Assembly (NCBI GenBank): GCA_002422085.1
Contig: DISZ01000008.1
Coordinates: forward strand, 173,429-237,428
Source of the DNA: Rhodobacteraceae bacterium UBA6197
GTDB lineage: Bacteria; Pseudomonadota; Alphaproteobacteria; Rhodobacterales; Rhodobacteraceae
DNA length: 64,000 nucleotides
Direction: 5' to 3'
Every line of letters begins with the position of its first letter. Positions within the stretch are counted from its first letter, which is position 1. Made by a program: the position numbers and the translations under genes. The notes beneath the pieces are model-generated. The model made no database searches and was not told the origin of the DNA. It was given only the letters and a program-made list of their open reading frames with translations. Positions 26,263 through 34,492 of this stretch are shown here, in pieces.

Positions 26263-27320
26263 GCGTACACGCAAACGAGGCCCCGCAGGGCGAGGCGCCG
26301 GGCTGGCTCTGGTCGGCGGGGGTTGTGGCCTTTGCCGTTGTCTGGTGGCTTGTCTACGGCCAGTTGATCGCTGTGTCAGAGTGGATCGTAGCAGTGCTGC
26401 CGGTGGACCGGCACAGCCACACGGGCGAAGCGCTGGCGTTCTTTTTCTATGACGTTCCCAAGGTGATGATGCTGCTGACGCTGATCGTGTTCGCGATGGG
26501 CGTGGTGCGCAGCTTCTTTTCGCCGGAACGGACCCGCGCGCTGCTGGCGGGCAAGCGCGAAGGCGTGGGCAACGTGATGGCGGCAGGGCTTGGCGTGTTG
26601 ACGCCGTTCTGTTCGTGCTCGGCGGTGCCGTTGTTCATCGGGCTGGTGTCAGCGGGCGTGCCACTGGGGGTGACATTCTCGTTCCTGATTTCGGCGCCGA
26701 TGGTGAACGAGGTGGCGGTGGTGCTGCTGTTCGGGCTGGTGGGGTGGAAGGTTGCCGTGACCTATGCCGCGCTCGGGCTGATCATCGCGATCTTTGCGGG
26801 ATGGGTGATCGGACGGTTGCATCTGGAGGGCTGGCTGCAAGATTGGGTGCGCGACATCCATTCGGGGGCGTCGGCCCCCGGCGCGGTCGAGGGCGCACGC
26901 CTGACGCTGGTGGACCGCTACAAGCTGGGGATCGAGGCGGTGCGTGAAATCTTTGGTCGCATCTGGATGTGGATCATCCTTGGCATCGGCATGGGAGCGC
27001 TGATCCACGGCTATGTGCCGGAAGACCTGATGGTGCGGATCATGGGCGCGGATCAATGGTGGAGCGTTCCCGCCGCGGTCGCCATGGGCATCCCGATGTA
27101 CACCAATGCCGCGGGCGTAATCCCGATCGTCGAGGCGCTCTTGGGCAAGGGGGCTGCGCTGGGTACCGTGCTGGCCTTCATGATGTCGGTCATAGCGCTC
27201 AGCCTGCCCGAGATGATAATCCTGCGTCAGGTGCTGACCTTGCGGCTGATCGGCGTCTTCGTCGGCGTGGTCGGCATCGGAATCCTGACCGTGGGCTTTA
27301 TCTTCAACATCTTGTTCTGA
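26259..27320 (+). CDS. ArsP/DUF318-type permease
   Basis: Polytopic membrane protein of 353 residues with about eight to nine hydrophobic segments. The motif TPFCSCSAVPLF (Cys118 and Cys120) after the second segment is the hallmark of the ArsP/DUF318 permeases, which export organoarsenicals or other thiophilic species; IPMYTNAAGVIPIVEALL is its repeat-related partner in the second half. Coupled to arsR by a four-base overlap and followed after 12 bases by the thioredoxin-like gene, the standard partner of this permease. Confidence 0.88.
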   Translation: MSVHANEAPQGEAPGWLWSAGVVAFAVVWWLVYGQLIAVSEWIVAVLPVDRHSHTGEALAFFFYDVPKVMMLLTLIVFAMGVVRSFFSPERTRALLAGKREGVGNVMAAGLGVLTPFCSCSAVPLFIGLVSAGVPLGVTFSFLISAPMVNEVAVVLLFGLVGWKVAVTYAALGLIIAIFAGWVIGRLHLEGWLQDWVRDIHSGASAPGAVEGARLTLVDRYKLGIEAVREIFGRIWMWIILGIGMGALIHGYVPEDLMVRIMGADQWWSVPAAVAMGIPMYTNAAGVIPIVEALLGKGAALGTVLAFMMSVIALSLPEMIILRQVLTLRLIGVFVGVVGIGILTVGFIFNILF

Positions 27321-27332
27321 AAGGACACAACT

Positions 27333-27563
27333 ATGGAAATCAAGGTTCTGGGGCCGGGCTGCGCCAAGTGCAAGGCGACCGTCGATCTGATCGACACGGT
27401 CGCAAGGGAAACCGGCGCCGATGTGCAACTGACCAAGATCGAAAGCATGCGCGAGATCGTGGGCTTTGGCGTGATGTCGACGCCCGGCGTGGTGATCGGC
27501 GGCAAGGTTGTTCATGTCGGAAGCGTCCCTTCGCGGGATCAGGTCAAAACGTGGCTGAAATGA
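27333..27563 (+). CDS. thioredoxin-like small protein (CxxC)
   Basis: A 76-residue redox-active protein with the site GPGCAKC (Cys10, Cys13), a STPGVVIGGKVVHVG strand with the cis-Pro, and no signal peptide. It belongs to the minimal thioredoxin family found beside DUF318 permeases and ArsR regulators. The ATG follows AAAGGA. Its stop overlaps the rhodanese start (ATGA). It probably keeps the permease or its substrate thiol-reduced. Confidence 0.9.
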   Translation: MEIKVLGPGCAKCKATVDLIDTVARETGADVQLTKIESMREIVGFGVMSTPGVVIGGKVVHVGSVPSRDQVKTWLK

Positions 27564-28099
27564 CGGATACGGTTCACAAAGACCTCGCCGAGGCAAAGGA
27601 AGTCTGCCCGACCACCACGCGCCGCTTGCTCAAGGAAGGCGCGCTACTTGTTGATGTGCGCGAACCCGACGAAGTCGCCGCTGTCGGCTTTGCCGATTGC
27701 GAACAGATCCGGGTCCCGATGAGCCAGATCGAAGCGCGCTGGCGCGAAATCCCGCGCGACCGCGACGTGATCCTGGCCTGCGCCGTGGGTCAACAAAGCC
27801 TCAAGGCCACCTATTTCCTGATGTATCAGGGCTACACCCGTGTCTCGAACATGCAATATGGCCTGAAACGTTGGGCGGCGCGCGGCTTTCCGGTGACCGG
27901 CGACGCTGCCGCCGCAGGGTCGGAGGCGGGCGGGTCATGTTGCGGCGGCGGCACCAACGCCGCGCCCAAGGTGGCGACTACGTCCTGTTGTGGCGGCGAG
28001 GCGGCCGCACCCGCCGACGCCAGTGCCTGCTGCGGCACCCCGAGCGGCGACAAGACACCGGGCAGCGCGACACCGGGCAGCAGCTCCGCGTGTTGCTGA
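27560..28099 (+). CDS. rhodanese-like protein with a dicysteine-rich C-terminal tail
   Basis: Residues 12-115 form a single rhodanese domain (LLVDVREPDEV; catalytic loop around Cys74 in ACAVGQQS). After residue 120 the protein changes to a flexible Gly/Ala/Ser/Thr-rich tail with four Cys-Cys pairs at 127-128, 143-144, 157-158 and 178-179, two of them in SCCGG. This is not part of the rhodanese fold. In an ArsR-controlled operon a metal(loid)-binding or sulfane-carrying role is reasonable but inferred. Starts inside the stop of the thioredoxin-like gene. Confidence 0.85.
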   Translation: MTDTVHKDLAEAKEVCPTTTRRLLKEGALLVDVREPDEVAAVGFADCEQIRVPMSQIEARWREIPRDRDVILACAVGQQSLKATYFLMYQGYTRVSNMQYGLKRWAARGFPVTGDAAAAGSEAGGSCCGGGTNAAPKVATTSCCGGEAAAPADASACCGTPSGDKTPGSATPGSSSACC

Positions 28100-28111
28100 C
28101 ATCATCAAACC

Positions 28112-28139
28112 ACGCCGCCCCCTGGATCAGGGGCGGCGT
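28112..28139 (+). terminator. hairpin between the rhodanese and OsmC-like genes
   Basis: ACGCCGCCCC pairs with GGGGCGGCGT (10 bp) around an eight-base loop, just after the rhodanese stop. No U-run. It may cut expression of the downstream genes or stabilise the upstream mRNA. Confidence 0.55.
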
Positions 28140-28160
28140 ATTACCAGACAGGACAATCTG

Positions 28161-28568
28161 ATGTTGGACTACAAAGTCTCGGCCCGGCGCGTCGACAACC
28201 ATGGTTCCGAAGCCACCACCAAGGCGGCCCGGATCATTCTGGATACCGACTTGGCGGGCCGGGCAGATGCCTTCAACCCGGCAGAGTTGCTACTGGCAAG
28301 CCTTGCCGCCTGTATTCTGAAGGGCACCGAGCGGGTGCTGCCCATGCTTGAATTTTCCTTGCGCGGGATCGAGGTTTCACTGCAGGGCATCCGGCAGGAC
28401 GCCCCACCCCGGATGGTGCGGATCGAGTACCAGATCGTGGTGGACACCGATGAAAGCGATCAGCGGCTGGATCTGCTGCACCGCAATCTTCAGAAATATG
28501 GCACCATTTACAACACTCTGGCTGGCGCCACCGAACTGGTCGGCACCATCGCCCGCAAGGAGGCCTGA
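28161..28568 (+). CDS. OsmC-family protein
   Basis: A 135-residue OsmC/Ohr-fold protein (NPAELLLASLAACIL is the signature around the first active-site Cys). OsmC proteins reduce organic hydroperoxides with a pair of cysteines. Only the first Cys is obvious here; the second of the usual pair is not, so the peroxidase chemistry is uncertain. Start at the ATG at 28161 after GGAC. One-base overlap (TGATG) with the CDF gene. Confidence 0.82.
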   Translation: MLDYKVSARRVDNHGSEATTKAARIILDTDLAGRADAFNPAELLLASLAACILKGTERVLPMLEFSLRGIEVSLQGIRQDAPPRMVRIEYQIVVDTDESDQRLDLLHRNLQKYGTIYNTLAGATELVGTIARKEA

Positions 28569-29461
28569 TGGCCCACGATCACCACCACACCCCGCCCGCT
28601 GACCTTGGCCCGGCGTTTCGCTGGGCCGTCGGGCTGAACAGCCTCTATGTGCTGATCGAAGCGGTTGCCGGCTTCATGTCCGGTTCGCTGGCGCTGCTGG
28701 CCGATGCCGCGCACAACCTGACCGATGTGGCGGGTCTTTTGATTGCCTGGGGTGCGGCGGTGCTGGCCACGCGCCTGGGCAATGGCACCTATACCTTCGG
28801 CTATGGCCGCGCCACGATTCTGGCGGCGATGTTCAACGCCATCGCCATCTTGATTGGCGTGGTGCTGGTGATCTGGGAATCGGTCCAGCGGCTGCAAGCG
28901 CCGGTCGAGGTGCCGGGGCTGACGGTGCTGCTGGTGGCGCTGGCGGGGATCGGGGTGAATACCGGATCGGCGCTGCTGTTCATGAAATCGCAAAAGGATG
29001 ATCTGAACGCCAAGGGGGCCTTTTTGCACATGGCCGCCGACGCCGCGGTGTCCGGTGCCGTGGTGTTGGCAGCGGCGGGTATTCTTTATACCGGCTGGCA
29101 GTGGCTTGACCCGGTGGTAGCCATCGCGGTTTCCCTGCTGATCGCCTTTACGGCTTGGGGCCTGATGCGCGATGCGCTGCGGCTGGGTCTGGACGGTGTG
29201 CCGGAAAACGTTGACCGGCAGGCGGTGGCCACCTTCATTGGCGATCAGCCGGGGGTGAGCAATGTCCACGATCTGCATATCTGGGCGCTGTCCACCACCC
29301 GCACGGCACTGGCCGCACATGTGGTCTGGGACGGCACCGACGCCGACGCCTTCCTCGACCATGTGACCGATGAGCTGGCGCAGGACTTTGGCATCGGCCA
29401 CGTCACGCTACAGCTCGAGACCGCCCCTTGCGAACGCGCGAAGATGTGCCTTGCCTCCTGA
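28568..29461 (+). CDS. cation diffusion facilitator, zinc type (CzcD/ZitB-like)
   Basis: Six-TM proton/metal antiporter of 297 residues. The transport site is His49-Asp53 in AAHNLTD and His154-Asp158 in HMAAD; this HD-HD arrangement is that of zinc-selective members. A His-rich N-terminus (HDHHH) and a C-terminal cytosolic domain (residues about 205-290) complete it. The tail ends with two cysteines. Exports Zn (possibly Cd or Co). Starts on the last base of the OsmC-like stop. Confidence 0.92.
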   Translation: MAHDHHHTPPADLGPAFRWAVGLNSLYVLIEAVAGFMSGSLALLADAAHNLTDVAGLLIAWGAAVLATRLGNGTYTFGYGRATILAAMFNAIAILIGVVLVIWESVQRLQAPVEVPGLTVLLVALAGIGVNTGSALLFMKSQKDDLNAKGAFLHMAADAAVSGAVVLAAAGILYTGWQWLDPVVAIAVSLLIAFTAWGLMRDALRLGLDGVPENVDRQAVATFIGDQPGVSNVHDLHIWALSTTRTALAAHVVWDGTDADAFLDHVTDELAQDFGIGHVTLQLETAPCERAKMCLAS

Positions 29462-29506
29462 GGTGCACCTTGTCGACGTGACCTGTTCGCCAAAAAGGAA
29501 GACAAG

Positions 29507-29929
29507 ATGACGCCCGCCGCAGCCGTTTTCAAACCCGAACGTCAGGCGCCTTGCGACGCGCTGGCTGTCGTATGGCAATCTTGGGTCCCCTATGCGCAGG
29601 CGATCGCGAACTTCGGCCCCAGGTCGCCTTTGGTCAACATTGTAGAGCCTGCGAAACACCATTTTCCGGTGCTGCGGGCGCGGACGGCAGTCTTTCGGAC
29701 CCTGCGTTCCAAGGATCACCGGCGGAGGAACGCGCCGCGCTTTTCCGACCTGCCCGCCGCCTGCGCGGCTGCCGTGCAGGACAAGATCGACACAGCCGCA
29801 AGCCGCGACCCGGCGCTGCAAGGCACAAGGCGCCCGGCCATGGCGCAGGCTTGCCGAGCCGTGTGTGACGCCTCGCGGGGGCGTCACCTGCCTGCCTTCC
29901 GCCGCCGCGCCAAAGTTGGGGGCCGGTGA
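29507..29929 (+). CDS. doubtful reading frame (140 codons) before the VIT gene
   Basis: The ATG at 29507 has a good ribosome binding site (AAGGA) and the frame ends in a TGATG overlap with the next gene, both signs of a real gene. Against it, the product becomes very Arg/Ala-rich after residue 55, matches nothing I know, and a perfect hairpin (GTGACGCC/GGCGTCAC, 29865-29887) lies within its last codons. It may be a leader, a decayed gene or chance. Confidence 0.3.
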   Translation: MTPAAAVFKPERQAPCDALAVVWQSWVPYAQAIANFGPRSPLVNIVEPAKHHFPVLRARTAVFRTLRSKDHRRRNAPRFSDLPAACAAAVQDKIDTAASRDPALQGTRRPAMAQACRAVCDASRGRHLPAFRRRAKVGGR

Positions 29930-30630
29930 TGCGCGCGGCCGTCTATCATCCCGAAGGCCACCTTGTGTCACGCATCGGCTGGCTGCGCGCGGCAGTTCTG
30001 GGGGCCAATGACGGCATCGTTTCCACCGCAAGCCTGATCGTCGGAGTCGCGGCCGCAGCGACCACGGCCTCCGAAGTGCTGGTGGCGGGCATTGCCGGGC
30101 TGGTCGCCGGCGCGATGTCGATGGCGGCGGGCGAATATGTCTCTGTCAGCTCGCAAGCCGATACCGAACATGCCGATCTGGAACGCGAACGCGCTGAACA
30201 GAGCCGACAGCCCGCGTTCGAACTTGATGAGTTGGCGCAAATCTATGTCCAGCGCGGAGTAGAGCCGAAGCTGGCCCGTCAGGTCGCCGGGCAGATGATG
30301 GCCAAGGATGCGCTGGGCGCGCATCTGCGCGACGAACTGGGGATTTCCGAATTCACCACCGCCCGCCCGATTCAGGCGGCGCTGACCTCGGCGGCCACGT
30401 TTTCGCTGGGCGCCGCGATGCCGCTGGCGATGGTTCTGCTGGCACCTGCCGATCTGCTGATCTGGGTGGTGTCCGTCGCATCGCTGGCTTTTCTGGCATT
30501 GCTCGGAGCGATTGGGGCCTATGTTGGCGGCGCGGCGGTCTGGCGGGCAACCCTGCGCGTCAGCTTTTGGGGCGCTCTGGCGATGGCGTTGACGGCAGGG
30601 ATCGGCGCCGTGGTCGGGACAGCGGTTTGA
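29929..30630 (+). CDS. VIT1/CCC1-family Fe/Mn transporter
   Basis: Membrane protein of 233 residues with the family pattern: TM1 with GANDGIVSTASLIVG, TM2 with GLVAGAMSMAAGEYVSVSSQ, a cytosolic metal-binding helical hairpin (residues about 75-140) and three C-terminal TM segments. CCC1/VIT members move Fe(II) or Mn(II) out of the cytosol. I use the ATG at 29929. It is probably the last gene of the metal operon that begins with arsR. Confidence 0.88.
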   Translation: MRAAVYHPEGHLVSRIGWLRAAVLGANDGIVSTASLIVGVAAAATTASEVLVAGIAGLVAGAMSMAAGEYVSVSSQADTEHADLERERAEQSRQPAFELDELAQIYVQRGVEPKLARQVAGQMMAKDALGAHLRDELGISEFTTARPIQAALTSAATFSLGAAMPLAMVLLAPADLLIWVVSVASLAFLALLGAIGAYVGGAAVWRATLRVSFWGALAMALTAGIGAVVGTAV

Positions 30631-30953
30631 CGGATTGCGCGACACCGGCAGCCTGACCTTTCCCGGCCACCAAGGCCAGCCGCATCCCCCTGTCCGCCGC
30701 TGACCCTTGCGACAAACTCCTGCAACAAGATTGCCTGACGGCGCCAGCCGTCGCATGTTTCAAGAAAAATCGGCGGCCTGACCGTCAGGTTCCGCCGGGC
30801 ACGCGGGCAGGAAATTGCATGGCCCCTTCAGCCACGGGGGGACACGGTCAAGCCGGTCGCCCCCGACGGGCGGTGTTGCTTGGGTTGGAGACCGCCGTCG
30901 ATCAGAGTTGGACGATGTGCCAAGAACGGGTTTCGAGACAAAGGATTTGAGCA
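30631..30953. other. intergenic region of about 320 bases
   Basis: No gene or clear terminator. The last 60 bases before 30954 are less GC-rich and may hold the promoter of the next gene. Confidence 0.5.
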
Positions 30954-31619
30954 ATGAAGGATACCCTCGACCACGCCACGCTAAAGGCCAAACAGCGCGC
31001 GATCCGCGCAGGTTTCCCCGAAACCATGGGCTTGCGCGCCCACCGCGCCATCAGCTGGATCGGCCGCGCCGAGGTTTGCGGCGACGACGATGACGCCCGT
31101 TTCGTTTTCCTCTGGATCGCCTTCAACGCGGCCTACGCCGACGAGCGTGAGTTTCAGTCCGTGGCCGCCGGCGAACGCGCCGCCTTCGTCGATTACTTTG
31201 GCCGACTGGTGGCTCTGGACGGCGGGCGGCGCATCTACAAGGCATTGTGGCAGCGGTTCTGCGGGCCGGTGCGGATGCTGATGGAAAACCGCTATGTCTT
31301 CAACCCGTTCTGGCAACATCACAACGGCATCGACGGGTTCGCGGATTGGGAAGACCGCTTCAAGACCTCGGCCCGCGCCTTTGCTCTGGCGTTCCAGTCC
31401 GGCGACACGGCCAAGGTGCTGAGCTTCGTTTTCGACCGGCTATATGTGCTGCGCAATCAGTTGGTCCACGGTGGTTCGACCTGGAACAGCGGCGTCAATC
31501 GGGCGCAAGTCCGCGACGGAGCCGCGATCCTCGCTTTTCTGATGCCGGTCTTTGTCGATCTGATGATGGACCAACCCGACAAGGATTGGGGCAAGCCGTT
31601 CTATCCGGTGGTGGCGTAA
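30954..31619 (+). CDS. HEPN-like domain protein
   Basis: Protein of 221 residues, all-helical in appearance. The C-terminal half carries the sequence RNQLVHGG (Arg167 to His172), the Rx4H motif that forms the active site of HEPN ribonucleases and also occurs in related Apea-type HEPN proteins. It has no partner nucleotidyltransferase (MNT) gene next to it, and no signal peptide. The ATG at 30954 has a weak ribosome binding site (GGATTTGAGCA). The family is inferred from the motif and helical content; RNase activity is not shown. Confidence 0.6.
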   Translation: MKDTLDHATLKAKQRAIRAGFPETMGLRAHRAISWIGRAEVCGDDDDARFVFLWIAFNAAYADEREFQSVAAGERAAFVDYFGRLVALDGGRRIYKALWQRFCGPVRMLMENRYVFNPFWQHHNGIDGFADWEDRFKTSARAFALAFQSGDTAKVLSFVFDRLYVLRNQLVHGGSTWNSGVNRAQVRDGAAILAFLMPVFVDLMMDQPDKDWGKPFYPVVA

Positions 31620-32491
31620 ATTCCAGAAAAACCGGGCCCGCACAGAGGTTTTGCAAAACCACAGCGCACGGCAAAGCGATCAGGAGGGGCACCGGTATTC
31701 CACAGGCCGTGCCGGTTCTGGCGGCGCTCGCCGGTGCAAGGCGCGCGGCAAGGCCCTGATCGCCGTGCCGGGCAAGAGACGCCGCCGCCAGAAGGCGTTT
31801 TCGACCCGACAGATCGGTTTCACCGATACAAGGGCCATGGCGCCACGACGAAGGGCGCCACAAAGGTTTGCCATGGGGTTTGCCATGGGCAAGACGCTGC
31901 GCTGACCAAAACGCCACGCCGGGCTAGGTTTCAAAAACCGTAAGATCACCTCGCAAGCCACTGATCTGATGCGAAATCAGCCGATCATTCACCTTGAAAA
32001 AGGTGTTGCGGAAAATCCTGACAGGCCCTGTGCACCCTTCGATCCGCTTGCCCGGCGCCCGGATGATCCGGCGCCCCGAGATCGAACCCTCAAGCGGGGC
32101 GACGGGGCCTTGCCGGGTCTGCGCTCCACGACCGCGAGACGGCGAAATTGTCACCCGCTGGTGAACAGGTGCCAAAGGGCATCCGGCGACCAGCGGGCAT
32201 TGGGCCTCGACCGGAACGGGGCTGGCTGCCCTGCGCCATGCGTCGCACGGCGGATCGGTCTCGGGCAAGGTTCGGATCGGCAAAGCAGCGCTTCAGCCGT
32301 GGGCTCCGGGCCTTCAGGATCTTCATCTGACGGACCATGGATAGAGGCCCAGCATCAGGTCCAATGCCGAAGGGTCCGCTTTGCGGGCGGGCCACCTTGC
32401 GCCGCGCAGCCCAAGGCCTGTTCGTCGGCTCTGGGAACGGGGGTCACGAAGCGCCCGATCACAGCGCCGACACCAACGGCATGTTCCGGCG
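31620..32491. other. intergenic region of about 870 bases, no supported gene
   Basis: Contains a short direct repeat (GTTTGCCATGGG twice, 31866-31889) and several small dyads, but no frame with a start signal and protein-like composition. Confidence 0.5.
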
Positions 32492-33802
32492 TCAGCCCTC
32501 GGGCTGGATCAGGAGCGCGCGGAAATCATTGACGTTGGTCAGCGTCGGTCCGGTGACGACCTGCCCCCCGATCGCGCCGAAAAAGCTGTGAGCATCATTT
32601 TGGGCAAGCGCTTTCGCGGGGTCGCGCCCCTTCGCCAAGGCCAGCGTCAGGCACTCTGGCCCGGCATAGGCGCCCGCGATCTCGGCGGCACCGTCCACCC
32701 CGTCGGTATCGCAGGCCAGCACATGAATGCCCGGCGCCCCGTTCAGGGCCATGGCCGCCGCAAGCGCGAATTCCGCATTGGGCCCGCCGATGCCATTGCC
32801 GCGCCGCGTCACCGTGCATTCCCCGCCCGACAGCAACAAAAGCGGGCGCGCCGATGCCGCGACCTCGGCCCTGAGCGACAGCGCAAGCCGGGCTTGCGCA
32901 GCACCAAGCGCGCGCGCTTCGCCCTCGATGGCGTCACCAAGCATGCGCACCGCGACCCCCGCCGCCCGCGCCATGTCAGCAGCGGCGGCAAGCGACTGTG
33001 ACGGGGCGGCAATGATCCGCGTTTCCGCCGTCGCAAGGCGCGGATCACCGGGCACCACCACGTCGGACGGGCCGCGCAGAACGTTCATCACGGCGCCAAG
33101 CGTTGTGGCGGCAAGCGGCGCGGCATCGGGCGGCGCGATCCGGTAATGTTTGAGAATGGCCAGCGCGTCCGTGGGCGTGCTTGTTTCACCAACGGTCGGG
33201 CCAGAGGCGATCCCGGCCGGATCATCGCCGGGAACATCCGAAATCAAAAGCGTCAGCAGCCGCGCCGGATGGCAGGCCGCCGCCAGCCGCCCACCCTTCA
33301 CCCGGCTCAGATGCTTGCGCACCACGTTGATCTCGCCGATCGGCGCGCCCGATGCCAGAAGGGCCGCGTTGATCGCGATCTTGTCGTCAAGCGTCAGCCC
33401 CTCGGCGGGCGCGCAGAGCAACGCCGAACCGCCCCCCGAGATCAGCGCAAGGGCAAGGTCTTCGGGGCCAAGGCCCGCGACCAGATCCAGCATGCGCCGG
33501 GTCGCCTGCGCCCCGGCCGCATCCGGAACCGGATGGCCGGCTTCGACGATCTCGATGCCGCGTGTCGGGCGGGCATGGCCGTAGCGGGTGATCACCAGCC
33601 CCTCGCACGGCCCCAGCTCGGCCTCGACCGCCTCGGCCATGCGCGCGCTGGCCTTGCCCGCACCGATCACGAGAAACCTTCCCTTGGGGCGATCGGGCAG
33701 ATGGGGCGGCACGACCCGCATCGGATCGGCCACCTCGACCGCGCGCCGAAAAAGGGCGGTCAGGAACGCGCGCGGGGATTCAGACGTGGCGTGGCGGTCC
33801 AT
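32492..33802 (-). CDS. glycerate 2-kinase (MOFRL family)
   Basis: Protein of 436 residues of the GckA/TtuD family (DUF4147 plus MOFRL domain). These are often annotated as hydroxypyruvate reductases but act as glycerate 2-kinases. Blocks seen: FLVIGAGKASARMAEAVE, ALISGGGSALLCAP, NVVRKHLSRVKGGRLA, LISDVPGDDPAGIASGPT, LLLSGGECTVT and DTDGVDG. It phosphorylates D-glycerate to 2-phosphoglycerate. It begins three bases after the D-lyxose isomerase stop and is probably co-transcribed with it. Confidence 0.9.
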   Translation of the reverse strand: MDRHATSESPRAFLTALFRRAVEVADPMRVVPPHLPDRPKGRFLVIGAGKASARMAEAVEAELGPCEGLVITRYGHARPTRGIEIVEAGHPVPDAAGAQATRRMLDLVAGLGPEDLALALISGGGSALLCAPAEGLTLDDKIAINAALLASGAPIGEINVVRKHLSRVKGGRLAAACHPARLLTLLISDVPGDDPAGIASGPTVGETSTPTDALAILKHYRIAPPDAAPLAATTLGAVMNVLRGPSDVVVPGDPRLATAETRIIAAPSQSLAAAADMARAAGVAVRMLGDAIEGEARALGAAQARLALSLRAEVAASARPLLLLSGGECTVTRRGNGIGGPNAEFALAAAMALNGAPGIHVLACDTDGVDGAAEIAGAYAGPECLTLALAKGRDPAKALAQNDAHSFFGAIGGQVVTGPTLTNVNDFRALLIQPEG

Positions 33803-33805
33803 GGT

Positions 33806-34492
33806 CTATCCAAGCCAGTGCCGATAGTCGCTGACCAGCAGATGCGTCGGCGCCGCGTCTTCCTCGATCTCGGCGAAACGACCGATCGGTTCACGAAAGA
33901 TGTTGTCGGTTTCGTCGTCATTGACGGTCGAAACCTCGCCGATCAGCACATCGCCCCCCTCGCCCCAAAAGGCATGCCAGTCACCGGGCCGCAGGGTCAC
34001 GCTTGCGCCGGGCACGAGTTTCAGCTTTTCTCCCGGATCAAAGTCGCGCCGCAGACCGTCGCACCAGACCGTGCCGCCGCGATCCTCGGCGAACCGCCCC
34101 TGATCGTCAGATCCGAACAGCTCGACCACCAGAGTCGCCCCTGCACGGTTGATGATGTCCTCGGTCTTGAGTGCGTGGGTATGCATCGGAGAAAGCTGGT
34201 CCTGCCGCGAAATCAACAGCTTCTCGGCATAACACCTGCCGCCGCCGCGCTGCAGATCGGTCAGGCTCCCGTTGCGCAGGGTGAACAGGAACAATCCCAA
34301 CGCATCGAACCTGCCCGCACCGTAATCGGTGATATCCCAGCCGCAGCGGGCGTCGATGACGTTTCTCGCGATTGCCCGGTTGGCCTTGAACTGATCGGGC
34401 GACCAAGAGGCAAAGGGCGGCAACGCAAAGCCCATTGACCGGATCATGTCGTCGGCAGAGGCCATGATGTCGTTGATACGGGACCGTTTCAT
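33806..34492 (-). CDS. D-lyxose isomerase
   Basis: Cupin-type sugar isomerase of 228 residues that interconverts D-lyxose and D-xylulose. The metal ligands match the family: His104 and His106 in MHTHALKTED, Glu111, and His173 in GDWHAFWG. The ATG at 34492 is close to a modest purine-rich sequence. Paired with glycerate 2-kinase downstream. No pentose kinase or transporter is adjacent, so the pathway context is incomplete and the true substrate might be another aldose. Confidence 0.88.
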   Translation of the reverse strand: MKRSRINDIMASADDMIRSMGFALPPFASWSPDQFKANRAIARNVIDARCGWDITDYGAGRFDALGLFLFTLRNGSLTDLQRGGGRCYAEKLLISRQDQLSPMHTHALKTEDIINRAGATLVVELFGSDDQGRFAEDRGGTVWCDGLRRDFDPGEKLKLVPGASVTLRPGDWHAFWGEGGDVLIGEVSTVNDDETDNIFREPIGRFAEIEEDAAPTHLLVSDYRHWLG

